DNA of 64,000 nt from an uncultured Lachnospiraceae bacterium (GTDB lineage Bacteria > Bacillota > Clostridia > Lachnospirales > Lachnospiraceae). Every line of letters starts with the position of its first letter. The stretch's first letter is position 1. Shown in pieces: positions 28,970 through 38,776 of this stretch. The notes below the pieces were generated by a model. The model was given only the letters and a program-made list of their open reading frames with translations. It searched no databases and was not told the origin of the DNA. The stretch spans positions 17,199-81,198 of the forward strand of contig CAJFOF010000004.1 of the NCBI GenBank assembly GCA_904395885.1, given 5' to 3'. A program made the position numbers and the translations under genes.

Positions 28970-29767
28970 TCAGATAATGACTTTCACCGGACACTTCTCT
29001 GCACATTTACCGCAGTTTGTACACTTCTCATAGTCAATGACCGCTACATTGTTGTCCATATGGATGGCGTCAAATTCGCACTGCTTGGTGCACAGGGTAC
29101 AGCCGATACAGCCGTTGTCGCACTTTGCTTTTACTTCTTTGCCCTTATCATGGGAATTACACTGAACCAGATGCTTTGCGTTGTACGGCACTAAGGTGAT
29201 CAGGTTCAAAGGACAGGCAGCTACGCACTTGCCGCAGGCTACGCATTTTTCTCTGTCCACCACAGCGATTCCGTCTACTACGTGAATTGCGTCAAACTCA
29301 CAGGCATTGACACAGGAACCAAAGCCCATGCAACCGTATGAGCAGGCCTTTTCTCCTGCCCCCGGAACGACGGAAGCCTTCCGGCAGTCATTGATCCCGT
29401 AATAGTGATACTGGATCTTTGTCTTATCGCAGGTGCCCTTACATTTGACAAAAGCAACCTTCTTCTCTTTTCCTCCGGCCTCTACACCCATAATAGCGGC
29501 AATCTTCTCCGCCACAGGCGCTCCGCCGACAGGGCAGGCTCCCACATCTGCTTCACCGGCAGCGATCGCTTTCGCCAGGGCGTCACAGCCTGCATAGCCG
29601 CAACCGCCGCAGTTGTTTCCGGGAAGTTCTCCCCGAACCAGGTTTTCTCTCTCGTCAACTTCTACTTTAAATTTTTCACTGGCAACTCCCAGCAGGACGC
29701 CAATCACAATACCGATAACGCCAACGACTACTGTTGCGCCAAGAATTCCTATTACCATTTCGTTCAT
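28970..29767 (-). CDS. rnfB: Rnf electron transport complex subunit B
   Basis: LPGNNCGGCGYAGCDALAKAIAAGEADVGACPVGG plus multiple CxxCxxCxxxC ferredoxin motifs. Confidence 0.96.
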   Translation of the reverse strand: MNEMVIGILGATVVVGVIGIVIGVLLGVASEKFKVEVDERENLVRGELPGNNCGGCGYAGCDALAKAIAAGEADVGACPVGGAPVAEKIAAIMGVEAGGKEKKVAFVKCKGTCDKTKIQYHYYGINDCRKASVVPGAGEKACSYGCMGFGSCVNACEFDAIHVVDGIAVVDREKCVACGKCVAACPLNLITLVPYNAKHLVQCNSHDKGKEVKAKCDNGCIGCTLCTKQCEFDAIHMDNNVAVIDYEKCTNCGKCAEKCPVKVII

Positions 29768-29782
29768 CCTTCGTCTCCTCCC

Positions 29783-30358
29783 TTAAATTAATCCGGAAAA
29801 TCCGAAAAATGAGATCGCCATCAGACCGGCTGTGATCAGGACAATGGGGGAACCCTTAAAGCTGTAGGGAATATCATTATTCTCGATTTTTTCACGGATA
29901 CCAGCCAGCATAATGATGGCAATGGTGAAACCAACAGAAATGCCGATACCGTTTACTACACTTTCTACAAAATTGTAGTTTTCCTGTACGTTGGTCAAAG
30001 CCACGCCCAGAACGGCACAGTTGGTCGTAATCAGCGGCAGATAAACTCCCAGCGACTCATAAAGGGCCACCATATATTTCTTTAAAAACATCTCTACAAA
30101 CTGAACCAGTGCCGCAATTACAAGAATAAACGCAATAGTCTGCAGATACTCCAGCTCCATGGGCACCAGGACCCATGCATAGATCCGGTTGGTCGCAATA
30201 CAGGCCAAAGTAATAACAAAGATAACGGCTGCACCCATACCGGCGGCAGTCTCTACTTTTTTGGATACGCCCAGGAAAGGACAAAGGCCTAAGAACTGGC
30301 TCAGCACTACGTTATTGACTAAGGCGGATCCAATCGCGATCAGCAATAATTCTTTCAT
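29783..30358 (-). CDS. rnfA: Rnf complex subunit A
   Basis: LLLIAIGSALVNNVVLSQFLGLCPFLGVSKKVETAAGMG. Confidence 0.96.
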   Translation of the reverse strand: MKELLLIAIGSALVNNVVLSQFLGLCPFLGVSKKVETAAGMGAAVIFVITLACIATNRIYAWVLVPMELEYLQTIAFILVIAALVQFVEMFLKKYMVALYESLGVYLPLITTNCAVLGVALTNVQENYNFVESVVNGIGISVGFTIAIIMLAGIREKIENNDIPYSFKGSPIVLITAGLMAISFFGFSGLI

Positions 30359-30374
30359 CTACTCCATCCTCCTA

Positions 30375-31094
30375 TCAGTCTTTCTTGGCGGCCTGTCCCT
30401 GCCTGTTTTCCAGTTTCAAATGATTTTCGGTACATACGGAACCAGAGCAGTGCATACAGTCACCGCCGCAGGCCAGCTCAGATGCCGGAACGGAGCCGTT
30501 GGTAGCCGACGGAGCCTTGAATTTATTCTGCAAAGCTGTCAGCATAGACAGAACAAAGAACGCTCCCGGCGCCAGTACGAAAATCGATATATGGAAATCT
30601 TCTGGAATAATTTCCATTCCGAAGAAAGAACCAGAACCCAGCAGTTCCCGGAAAATACTGATGCAGGTCAGACCGACTGTAAAGCCCAGGCCCATTCCCA
30701 AACCGTCAAATGCGGAGGCAATCGGGCCGTTTTTCGATGCATATGCCTCTGCACGTCCTAAGATGATGCAGTTTACTACGATCAGAGGAATGTAAATTCC
30801 CAGAGCGTCGTACAGGCTGGGGAGGTATGCCTGGATCAGAAGCTGCACAATCGTTACCAGGGACGCCACAATTACGATAAAAGCCGGAATACGGACTCTA
30901 TCAGGAATAATGTTCCGCAATGCGGAGATCAATAAATTTGAGAAAATCAATACGGCTGTGGTGCTGAGACCCATACCGATACCATTCGAAGCGGATGTTG
31001 TGACTGCCAGGGTCGGACACATGCCCAGCATCAGCACGAAGGTAGGATTTTCTTTAATAATACCATTATAAATTCGCTCTATACACTTGTTCAT
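30375..31094 (-). CDS. rnfE: Rnf complex subunit E
   Basis: IYNGIIKENPTFVLMLGMCPTLAVTTSASNGIGMGLSTTAVLIFSN; Cys-rich C-terminal tail. Confidence 0.95.
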   Translation of the reverse strand: MNKCIERIYNGIIKENPTFVLMLGMCPTLAVTTSASNGIGMGLSTTAVLIFSNLLISALRNIIPDRVRIPAFIVIVASLVTIVQLLIQAYLPSLYDALGIYIPLIVVNCIILGRAEAYASKNGPIASAFDGLGMGLGFTVGLTCISIFRELLGSGSFFGMEIIPEDFHISIFVLAPGAFFVLSMLTALQNKFKAPSATNGSVPASELACGGDCMHCSGSVCTENHLKLENRQGQAAKKD

Positions 31095-31107
31095 TCTGTC
31101 CCACCTC

Positions 31108-31719
31108 CTACTCTGCGATGCAGTTCTTTGCAAAGTAAATCGCTGCATTGACTGCATTCGTTACTGCTTCTGAAGTAACAGTCGCTCCAGACATGGCGAC
31201 GATTTCATCATCAGCTCCTGTCGCCGACTTTGTCACCGTCAGTTTGTCAACATTTTTCCCTGCGAACTGTCCCTTAAAGGAATCCTGAGTCGCATTCATA
31301 CCCAGACCTGGTGTCTCAGACAAAGACAAAAATGCAATTCCGGTAACGGCTCCATCTCCGTCAATTCCCACGGAAATCTTTACCTCTCCGCCGTAACCGT
31401 CGCCAGATGTGGAAGATACCACATAACCAATGTTGTTTCCGGAGGCATCCACAGCAGCAGCCGCGCTGTCGATATAGACATTGCCGTAGCCCTGAGATGC
31501 GATCTCTTCCGCAGAAGCAGCAATTTTTTCATCCATACCGTCGCTGTTAAAGTCCACCGCCTCAGGCAGTACTTCCTGGTATGCCGCAATCTGAGCTGCC
31601 TGATTTGCCCTCTCAATCGGCTCTTTGGTGATCTCATATACGCCGCCCAGGCAACCGCCTGCCACTACTGTAATGGCAAACAGAATCAGCGCATCTTTCA
31701 TAAATCCGCCCTTTTTCAT
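31108..31719 (-). CDS. rnfG: Rnf complex subunit G (FMN-binding)
   Basis: FLSLSETPGLGMNATQDSFKGQFAGK...ATGADDEIVAMSGATVTSEAVTNAVNAA (SGAT FMN site). Confidence 0.95.
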   Translation of the reverse strand: MKKGGFMKDALILFAITVVAGGCLGGVYEITKEPIERANQAAQIAAYQEVLPEAVDFNSDGMDEKIAASAEEIASQGYGNVYIDSAAAAVDASGNNIGYVVSSTSGDGYGGEVKISVGIDGDGAVTGIAFLSLSETPGLGMNATQDSFKGQFAGKNVDKLTVTKSATGADDEIVAMSGATVTSEAVTNAVNAAIYFAKNCIAE

Positions 31720-32648
31720 GCCTTTTTGCCCTCCTTTCCAAATGCTTTTGGAAGGGTAACCTTCTCAATCAGCGGAACCATAACATTGCTGAGGATGATG
31801 GCGTAGGAAACGCCCTCAGCGGAACCGCCGAACAAGCGGAAGAGGCCCGTCAGACATCCCATCAGGATACCGTAGATGATCTGTCCGGAAGGGGTAATGG
31901 GACTGGTAACATAATCGGTAGCCATGAAGAAGGCTCCGAAAATCAATCCGCCGCCGCACAGATGGGCCAGAATAAATGTAGGATCCAGGCCGTGGCCGCC
32001 AAATATGATGACAAACAATGTAAATGTGATCAGATAAGCCGCCGGGATACGGATGGTAATTACTTTCTTCCACAACATATACGCAGCACCGATCAGCAAT
32101 GCAATCACGGATACTTCTCCGATGGTTCCCGGAATCCGTCCTACGAACATTGCTGCTACATCCACGGTTCCGCCGCTCTTTAATACCGCCAGGGGAGTTG
32201 CCCCGGAAACACCGTCCAGGCTGAACGTTGTCATCTTACTCGTAAAAGAGATCAGCAGGAAGCAGCGGGCTGCCAGCGCCGGGTTCATAAAGTTCTGTCC
32301 CAGGCCACCATAAAGCTGTTTGACAATAATGATGGCAAAAACGCCACCCAGCATGGGAATCCACACCGGAATATCCGGCGGCATATTCAGTGCCAGAATC
32401 AGACCGGTTACCACAGCGCTGCCGTCAGCGATGGTGATCGGCTTTTTCATGCCCTTTTCAAACACGTATTCACTAGCTACACAGGCTAATACCGTGCCGA
32501 TTATAATAATCAGCGCGTTTAAGCCGAATTGATATACGCCGAATGCGGCTGCCGGAAGCATCGCAATGGCCACATCAAACATAATATTGCTGGTCGTTAC
32601 CTGGTCCCTAACGTGAGGGGACGAGGATACGTTTAATAATCTGTTCAT
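31716..32648 (-). CDS. rnfD: Rnf complex subunit D
   Basis: NVSSSPHVRDQVTTSNIMFDVAIAMLPAAAFGVYQFG; GVSGATPL motif. Confidence 0.95.
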   Translation of the reverse strand: MNRLLNVSSSPHVRDQVTTSNIMFDVAIAMLPAAAFGVYQFGLNALIIIIGTVLACVASEYVFEKGMKKPITIADGSAVVTGLILALNMPPDIPVWIPMLGGVFAIIIVKQLYGGLGQNFMNPALAARCFLLISFTSKMTTFSLDGVSGATPLAVLKSGGTVDVAAMFVGRIPGTIGEVSVIALLIGAAYMLWKKVITIRIPAAYLITFTLFVIIFGGHGLDPTFILAHLCGGGLIFGAFFMATDYVTSPITPSGQIIYGILMGCLTGLFRLFGGSAEGVSYAIILSNVMVPLIEKVTLPKAFGKEGKKA

Positions 32649-32661
32649 TCTCTCTGGCCTC

Positions 32662-33987
32662 CTACGCTTTCTTTCTCCGATTTGCCGCAACAGTCTTACG
32701 CATCTCTTTAAAAGCCTGAGTCAAAGGCCTCTTGGCCGGACATACGTAAGTACAACTGCCGCATTCCATACATTCCATTCCATTTAATTTCTCAAACCGC
32801 TCACAGTCACCTCTGAGGGCCGCCTGCATCATCAGCGGAGGAACAATGCGGCTGGGACATACAGAAACGCAGCGGCCGCAGCGGATACAGGGTGTCGGCT
32901 CCTGCGCTGCTACCATATCTTTTGTAAAGCAGGTCAGAGCAGAGGAAGTCTTGCACACAGGAACGTCCAGGCTAAACAGCGCCTGTCCCATCATAGGTCC
33001 TCCGGAAATAATCTTCTCCGGCTCTGTCTTAAAACCGCCTGCCGCGTCAACAAGCTCCTGATAATTGGTACCAAGTCTCACGTTAAAATTCTTGGGATCT
33101 GAGACAGCGTCTCCCGTCACTGTGATAATCTTGCGGATCAGAGGAGTCTGTTTGCAGACTGCATTATAAATAGAAATAACCGTGTCCACATTATCCACAA
33201 TACATCCGGCATCTGCCGGCAGCATAGAAGAATTTACCTTCCGGCCGGTGACAGCGTAAATAATAGAACGCTCGCCGCCCTGAGGGTACTTGGTCTTCAG
33301 AGGGCATACTTCGATTCTGCTCTCCCCCTTTACCAGTTCCTGAAGTTTTTTAATTGCTTCCGGCTTGTTGTCTTCAATGGCAATGATTCCCTTGGCATTA
33401 TCGAAAAGTCTCAGGATTACCTTTAAGCCTCCCACCAGCTTTTCTGGTTCTTCCAACATCAACCGGTAATCCGAGGTCAGGTACGGCTCACATTCCGCTC
33501 CATTCACCAGGATATGGTCAATTTTGCTCTCGTCCTTTGGCGTCAGCTTCACATTGGTTGGAAACCCGGCGCCTCCGAGTCCGACGATTCCGGCCTCCTT
33601 AATGATCTCCCTGATTTCATCTTTGGACAGTTTCGTATAATCCCGGTCTTCACCAAAATGCTCGATTGCCTCATCCTGGCCGTCGTTTTCTACCACAATA
33701 GAAGTCACCATGGAACCGTTTACCATAAGCCGGGGTTCCACTGCCTTTACCGTGCCGGATACAGAGCAAATGACATTGGCGGAGATAAATCCGCCGGCCT
33801 CACCGATTTTCTGTCCCATCAGGACCCGGTCGCCCTTTTTTACCAGCGGCTTTGCCGGAGCACCGATGTGCTGCGCCATCGGAAATACCAGTTCTCCCTT
33901 TGGCAGGAGCACCTGTATCGGCTTGTTCTCCGACAGTTCTTTCCCTTCATAGGGATGAATACCGCCTTTAAATGTAGCCAAACCCAT
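32662..33987 (-). CDS. rnfC: Rnf complex subunit C
   Basis: TFKGGIHPYEGKELSENKPIQVLLP; CIRCGRCVSVCPSRIVP; MECMECGSCTYVCPAKRPL. Confidence 0.96.
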   Translation of the reverse strand: MGLATFKGGIHPYEGKELSENKPIQVLLPKGELVFPMAQHIGAPAKPLVKKGDRVLMGQKIGEAGGFISANVICSVSGTVKAVEPRLMVNGSMVTSIVVENDGQDEAIEHFGEDRDYTKLSKDEIREIIKEAGIVGLGGAGFPTNVKLTPKDESKIDHILVNGAECEPYLTSDYRLMLEEPEKLVGGLKVILRLFDNAKGIIAIEDNKPEAIKKLQELVKGESRIEVCPLKTKYPQGGERSIIYAVTGRKVNSSMLPADAGCIVDNVDTVISIYNAVCKQTPLIRKIITVTGDAVSDPKNFNVRLGTNYQELVDAAGGFKTEPEKIISGGPMMGQALFSLDVPVCKTSSALTCFTKDMVAAQEPTPCIRCGRCVSVCPSRIVPPLMMQAALRGDCERFEKLNGMECMECGSCTYVCPAKRPLTQAFKEMRKTVAANRRKKA

Positions 33988-34516
33988 CTAACTAACCCTC
34001 TTTCTATAAGCATATTCTTTTATATTTTTGCAGAATTTCCGGAATTCTGCCATGGTTCTCATTATAACATAAGTTGAGTTTGTACACAATTATCTTTTCT
34101 TTGACAAACCCCGTCACTTTGCTGATTTTCTCTGTATTTTTCCTGCTATTTCCTATTATTTTTATAGAAATCCACACAATTTTATCGTTAAAAAAAAGAC
34201 GCTCCCGTCTTTCATTTTTTGCCGAAATTCCCGTCTTTATTCCAGTTTGCCACCCCTTTTCTCCCGATGGAATTCTGATTTTTTGTTAATTTTTTATTGA
34301 GAATTTTCTTCCATCTCTCGCATTGCATCTCTATCCATACAATTCAACTTATATGAAATATTAGTAAAAATAATAAATATCCATCAAAATTTTTTCTATT
34401 TTCTTTTGCATATATGATAAAATAATAGATAGTTTGTCTATTTTTTATCAACACTTACTGCAAACAGGTATTTGTCTCAAATCCTGCTTGCTACCTAGTT
34501 TTGAAGGAGGCTTATT

Positions 34517-35023
34517 ATGACCAACCATTCTTCCAATCCTGGCCGCCAGAATCTGATCGGTCTTATCCTTATGGCCGTGCTGGCAGTCCTAGTTATCGCA
34601 ATTTCTTCCCCTGCCTATGCCGCACTCCACCGAATGGGCAGAGGTGATATCCCGGAGCCTGCCATGGCCCTGACTGATGGAACTTATACCTACGAAGATG
34701 CTGAAGCTGACGATTCCGGTTTCCGCAATCAGATAACCATGACGGTTTTTGACGGATATATTACCGGCCTCACATGGGATTGCGTAGGCGAAGACGGTTC
34801 CAGCAAACGGCAGCTTTCCCTGGACGGTCAGTATATTATGACAGAAGACGGCCTTCTCTGGGCAGAGCAGTCGGATGCGGCTGCCTCCTATGTCTTGACC
34901 AATCAGACTTTAGACGGTTTGATTGATGAAAACGGTTATACCGATGCCATTGCTTCTGTCAGCATCAACCTTTACGGATTTGTAAACGGCGTCAACGCCT
35001 GTCTGGAGCAGGCTGCCCAATAA
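34517..35023 (+). CDS. Secreted/membrane-anchored small protein, possibly FMN-binding-like
   Basis: N-terminal TM/signal; DGTYTYEDAEADDSGFRNQITMTVFDGYITGLTWDCVGEDGSSKRQLS resembles FMN-binding lipoprotein repeats. Confidence 0.5.
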   Translation: MTNHSSNPGRQNLIGLILMAVLAVLVIAISSPAYAALHRMGRGDIPEPAMALTDGTYTYEDAEADDSGFRNQITMTVFDGYITGLTWDCVGEDGSSKRQLSLDGQYIMTEDGLLWAEQSDAAASYVLTNQTLDGLIDENGYTDAIASVSINLYGFVNGVNACLEQAAQ

Positions 35024-35109
35024 TCCATCCCTGTATTATTTGCAGAAAACTTGAATCCCCTTCTGATTAATGGTATCATACACATACCAGTCGTCAGGAG
35101 GGGATTTTT

Positions 35110-36126
35110 ATGGAGAAAAAAATGCTGGCTAACTACAATCTGCTGCGAATTCTGGCTATCTTTCTGGTCATTTCGACCCATATGCTGTCCGGAGTATGGA
35201 TTGCCGACCCTGCTTCCCAGTCTATGGCCTGGCATGTCAGAGAGATCATCCACACCGCCGCTCTATCCTGCAACGGTCTTTTTTTCATGCTCAGCGGCCG
35301 CTTCATCCTGGAACGCTTTGACGGAAATATTCCGGCCTTCTATTGGAAGCGCTTCATAAAAATCGGGATTCCGGCTATCTGTGCCGGTCTCCTGTACTAT
35401 ATCCAGCTCCACGGCTTTTCTCTCAGCATCAGCTATTTTAAAGATTTTCTGAAAGCCTTCCTCCAGGTCCAGATTGTCGGTTACCTGTGGTTTGTCATGG
35501 CCCTGGCCGGCTTCTATCTGGCCGCCCCTTTTTTGTCCCGGATGCTGAACTGCCTGAACAAGAAAGAGCTGTATTGGCTTCTGGGCGGTGCGGTCGTCTA
35601 TTTCCTGATTCAGAGTCTCTATGGAATTTTCTCTATGGAGCCTCCTATGGAAGCCTACATCTTTACCAACTGGGGCTTTTACTGTATTCTCGGTTTCCTT
35701 CTGGACCGCATGGAGCTGACTTCCCGCCAGATTACAGGTTTTCTGGCCGCCGGACTTCTGGGCTTCATCCTTATTTCAGTTCAGGAGATCTGGTTCACCG
35801 GGCAAAATCCGGCCGTTTACACCTTTGACCCTTCCATGATTTTCCTGTGTATTGGGATTTACCTGTTGGTCACCCGCTTTGGCACGGCCGTCAGCCGCCA
35901 TCTGGAGGGGCCCATCAATACGATCAGCCGCTATATATTTTTTGTCTACCTGTTTCACGGCCTGACCCACAACTTTATTTTTGACTATCTGGTGGAACCC
36001 GGTATTCCCGGCTACGGCGCCTGGCTTCTTTTGACGCTGCTCTCCTTTTTCATGGCTCTGGCCCTCTCCATCCCGGTCTATCACCTTCTGTACCAGCCTA
36101 TGTGCAAACTGCTTTTAAGAAAGTAA
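35110..36126 (+). CDS. Acyltransferase family 3-type membrane protein
   Basis: NYNLLRILAIFLVISTHML... ~10 TM segments; FFMLSGRFILE. Confidence 0.85.
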   Translation: MEKKMLANYNLLRILAIFLVISTHMLSGVWIADPASQSMAWHVREIIHTAALSCNGLFFMLSGRFILERFDGNIPAFYWKRFIKIGIPAICAGLLYYIQLHGFSLSISYFKDFLKAFLQVQIVGYLWFVMALAGFYLAAPFLSRMLNCLNKKELYWLLGGAVVYFLIQSLYGIFSMEPPMEAYIFTNWGFYCILGFLLDRMELTSRQITGFLAAGLLGFILISVQEIWFTGQNPAVYTFDPSMIFLCIGIYLLVTRFGTAVSRHLEGPINTISRYIFFVYLFHGLTHNFIFDYLVEPGIPGYGAWLLLTLLSFFMALALSIPVYHLLYQPMCKLLLRK

Positions 36127-36267
36127 TTGCGCCGTATTAAAAATACAGTATTGAAAATTACAGAATTTTCTTTATAATAGGACACGGTAGGAACGATGCC
36201 AGAAAATCACTCGTTGGTATTGGTATCGAAAAACAATAAGATATGTTTTGAAAGAAAAGGAGAGACT

Positions 36268-37623
36268 ATGGAAAAATTTTTTAAGCTCAAAGAAAACGGC
36301 ACCACGGTTTCAACAGAAATCGTTGCCGGACTGACCACCTTCTTTACTATGGCATACATAATAGCCGTAAATCCCAGCGTGCTGAGTCAGTCCGGAATGG
36401 AATGGGGAGCCGTATTTTTGGCTACCATCATCGCATCTATCATCGGTACCCTGGTAATGGGACTCTTTGCCAATGTACCATATGCACAAGCTCCTGGAAT
36501 GGGACTGAATGCTTTCTTCGTCTATACTGTCTGCTTCGGTCTGGGCTTTACCTGGCAGCAGGCCCTGTCAATGGTATTCATCTGCGGCATCTTTAACATC
36601 ATTATTACTGTGACAAAGATCCGCAAGTTTATCATCAAAGCCATCCCAGCCAGCCTTCAGAACGCCATCGGCGGCGGCATCGGCGTCTTTGTGGCATATA
36701 TCGGCCTTCTCAATGTAGGCTTCATCAGCTTCGAGTCCGGTGTTCCGGCCATCGCCACTCTGAATCAGCCGGTTTTCTGGCTGTTCCTCATCGGCCTTGT
36801 ACTGACCGTCGTTCTTCTTGTCTGCAATGTAAAAGGCGCGATTTTAATCGGTATCGTAATAACCGCCCTGCTGGGAATTCCCATGGGTGTCACAGTCACC
36901 AGCGATTCTGTAAGCTTCACGGAGGCATGTGCGGCCCTGCCGACAACCTTCGGAGCAATCTTTACCGAGCAGGGTCTTCCCTCCCTGTTCAGCGATATGT
37001 CAAAGCTTCCTCTGGTGTTGGTAACAATCTTTGCATTCAGCATTTCCGATACCTTTGACACTCTCGGCACCTTCATCGGAACCGGACGCCGCAGCGGCAT
37101 TTTCAGCGAGGAAGACGAGAAAGCCATGGATTCCAGTTCTGGCTTTAAATCAAAAATGGACAAGGCTCTGTTTGCGGATGCCATCGCCACCTCCATCGGC
37201 TCCATCTTCGGAACCTCCAACACCACAACCTTTGTGGAGAGCGCTTCCGGAATCGGCGCCGGCGGCCGCACAGGTCTGACCAGCGTAGTCGTAGCAATCT
37301 GCTTTTTCATCAGCGCGTTCCTGGCAACCTTTGTCAGCGCGATTCCCTCCGCAGCTACCGCTCCTGCCCTGGTAGTTGTAGGAATCATGATGACCTCCGC
37401 CTTTAAAGAAATCCAGTGGGAAGATTTCTCTGAAGCGGTACCGGCATTTTTCGCAGGCCTGTTTATGGCTCTCTGCTACAGCATCTCCTACGGCATCGCT
37501 TTTGGCTTTATCTCATACTGCATCGTAAAAATCTGCAAAAAAGAAGCGGGAAGCATCCATCCTATCCTCTGGGCTGCAACCATTCTTTTCATTTTAAACT
37601 TTGTGCTTCTGGCTGTGATCTAA
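36268..37623 (+). CDS. NCS2-family (AzgA-like) purine permease
   Basis: TEIVAGLTTFFTMAYIIAVNPSVLSQSGM, ANVPYAQAPGMGLNAFFVYTV, SDTFDTLGTFIGTGRRSG, SNTTTFVESASGIGAGGRTGLTSV. Confidence 0.95.
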   Translation: MEKFFKLKENGTTVSTEIVAGLTTFFTMAYIIAVNPSVLSQSGMEWGAVFLATIIASIIGTLVMGLFANVPYAQAPGMGLNAFFVYTVCFGLGFTWQQALSMVFICGIFNIIITVTKIRKFIIKAIPASLQNAIGGGIGVFVAYIGLLNVGFISFESGVPAIATLNQPVFWLFLIGLVLTVVLLVCNVKGAILIGIVITALLGIPMGVTVTSDSVSFTEACAALPTTFGAIFTEQGLPSLFSDMSKLPLVLVTIFAFSISDTFDTLGTFIGTGRRSGIFSEEDEKAMDSSSGFKSKMDKALFADAIATSIGSIFGTSNTTTFVESASGIGAGGRTGLTSVVVAICFFISAFLATFVSAIPSAATAPALVVVGIMMTSAFKEIQWEDFSEAVPAFFAGLFMALCYSISYGIAFGFISYCIVKICKKEAGSIHPILWAATILFILNFVLLAVI

Positions 37624-37640
37624 ACAGAGTAAATTTAGTC

Positions 37641-37678
37641 AAAAAGGGATGCCATGCAGAGCATCCCTTTTCTTAATC
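37641..37678 (+). terminator. Terminator between permease and phosphatase (convergent)
   Basis: aaaaagggatgc...gcatcccttttc hairpin. Confidence 0.75.
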
Positions 37679-37679
37679 T

Positions 37680-38363
37680 CTATTCTCTTTCCAGCCAGAA
37701 CTCCTCCCCCTCTACTACCATAGCAGTCAGCTTTCCCCCAAAAACGCAGCCTGTATCTATACAGATCATCCCCGTTTGGGGAAGTTCCATCCGCTTGCGG
37801 TAGGAAAGGATTTCTCCGCTTCGACCGTCTCCTCTCAGGTAAATCGGATCCCACAAAGGCGTGTGCCCCACTATGGTCAGGCGCTTATCATAGCAGTTTT
37901 CCGTAATTGCGTCTCTGTCCCACAACAGAGTATCCAGACTGTTTTTCTCCGGCTTCTCCTCAATAATCCCTGCATGAACACATTGATACCCTTCCCCGAT
38001 CCAGTAGAAGACAGTATTCTTCTCCAGCCACGGAATATGGGTCTGGGCTTTTCTGCCGTGGAGAAAGAAGGATTTTTCTGTCTCCCTGCCCCCATTCATG
38101 TGCCACAGCCGCTTCATCTGCCGGTCGCAGGCAATGTCGATCAGCATCTGTTCGTGATTTCCTCTGACAATGATGCACCGCTCCTTCATCTCCAGCTTTA
38201 GCTGGCGAAAAAAGCTGAACACCTCATAGGCCGCTTTTCCCCGGTCCATCAGATCCCCCAGGCTGACCAGGCGGTCTTCTCTCTGGTTAAATTCAAGTTT
38301 CATCAAAAGTCCTGTCAGTTCCTGAATACAGCCGTGAATATCACCGACAATGATCGTTCTCAT
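37680..38363 (-). CDS. Metallophosphoesterase (PrpE/ser-thr phosphatase-like)
   Basis: IIVGDIHGCIQEL, LVSLGDLMDRGKAAYEV, VRGNHEQML, IVGHTPLW. Confidence 0.92.
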   Translation of the reverse strand: MRTIIVGDIHGCIQELTGLLMKLEFNQREDRLVSLGDLMDRGKAAYEVFSFFRQLKLEMKERCIIVRGNHEQMLIDIACDRQMKRLWHMNGGRETEKSFFLHGRKAQTHIPWLEKNTVFYWIGEGYQCVHAGIIEEKPEKNSLDTLLWDRDAITENCYDKRLTIVGHTPLWDPIYLRGDGRSGEILSYRKRMELPQTGMICIDTGCVFGGKLTAMVVEGEEFWLERE

Positions 38364-38474
38364 TCCTCTGTCATCCCTTCTTTTTCGTTTTCCATTATGA
38401 GGTGCATGTTATTCGCGCTTACCATTCTTTTTCGGTAGTCTCTCGCCCAGCAATATAAAAGCAGCTTGATACGT

Positions 38475-38499
38475 GACTTATTGTCTGTAGACTTATTGT
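38475..38499 (+). promoter_or_regulatory. Putative tandem C-boxes (controller-protein operator)
   Basis: Direct repeat GACTTATTGT (38475-38484) and GACTTATTGT (38490-38499), 15 bp apart, with central GTCTGTAGAC symmetry; resembles known C-protein operators. Confidence 0.75.
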
Positions 38500-38536
38500 A
38501 TTCATTTTACTACGCTATCTTAGATAGGAGGTTCCC

Positions 38537-38776
38537 ATGGACATTGTAAAAGTATTCGCAGAAAATTTAAAAAAATATAGACGACAGGCCGGTTTGTCAC
38601 AGGAAAAATTGGCTGACAAATGCGGGATGCACCGCACCTACATCAGCGCGATTGAATGCTGCAGGCGCAGTATTGCGTTGGAAAATGTTCAACGGATTGC
38701 AGATGCCCTCAATGTCGATACTTACCAATTATTTATTGATCCGAAAAAGGAGGAAAACTCATGTCATACTCCCTGA
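38537..38776 (+). CDS. XRE-family restriction-modification controller (C) protein
   Basis: LKKYRRQAGLSQEKLADKCGMHRTYISAIECCRRSIALENVQRIADAL HTH; precedes the R and M genes. Confidence 0.88.
   Translation: MDIVKVFAENLKKYRRQAGLSQEKLADKCGMHRTYISAIECCRRSIALENVQRIADALNVDTYQLFIDPKKEENSCHTP

Noticed and set aside
36127-36267. Possible purine riboswitch upstream of the purine permease
   Set aside because: Looked for the conserved purine-riboswitch P1/J elements and found none; region is short and AT-rich.
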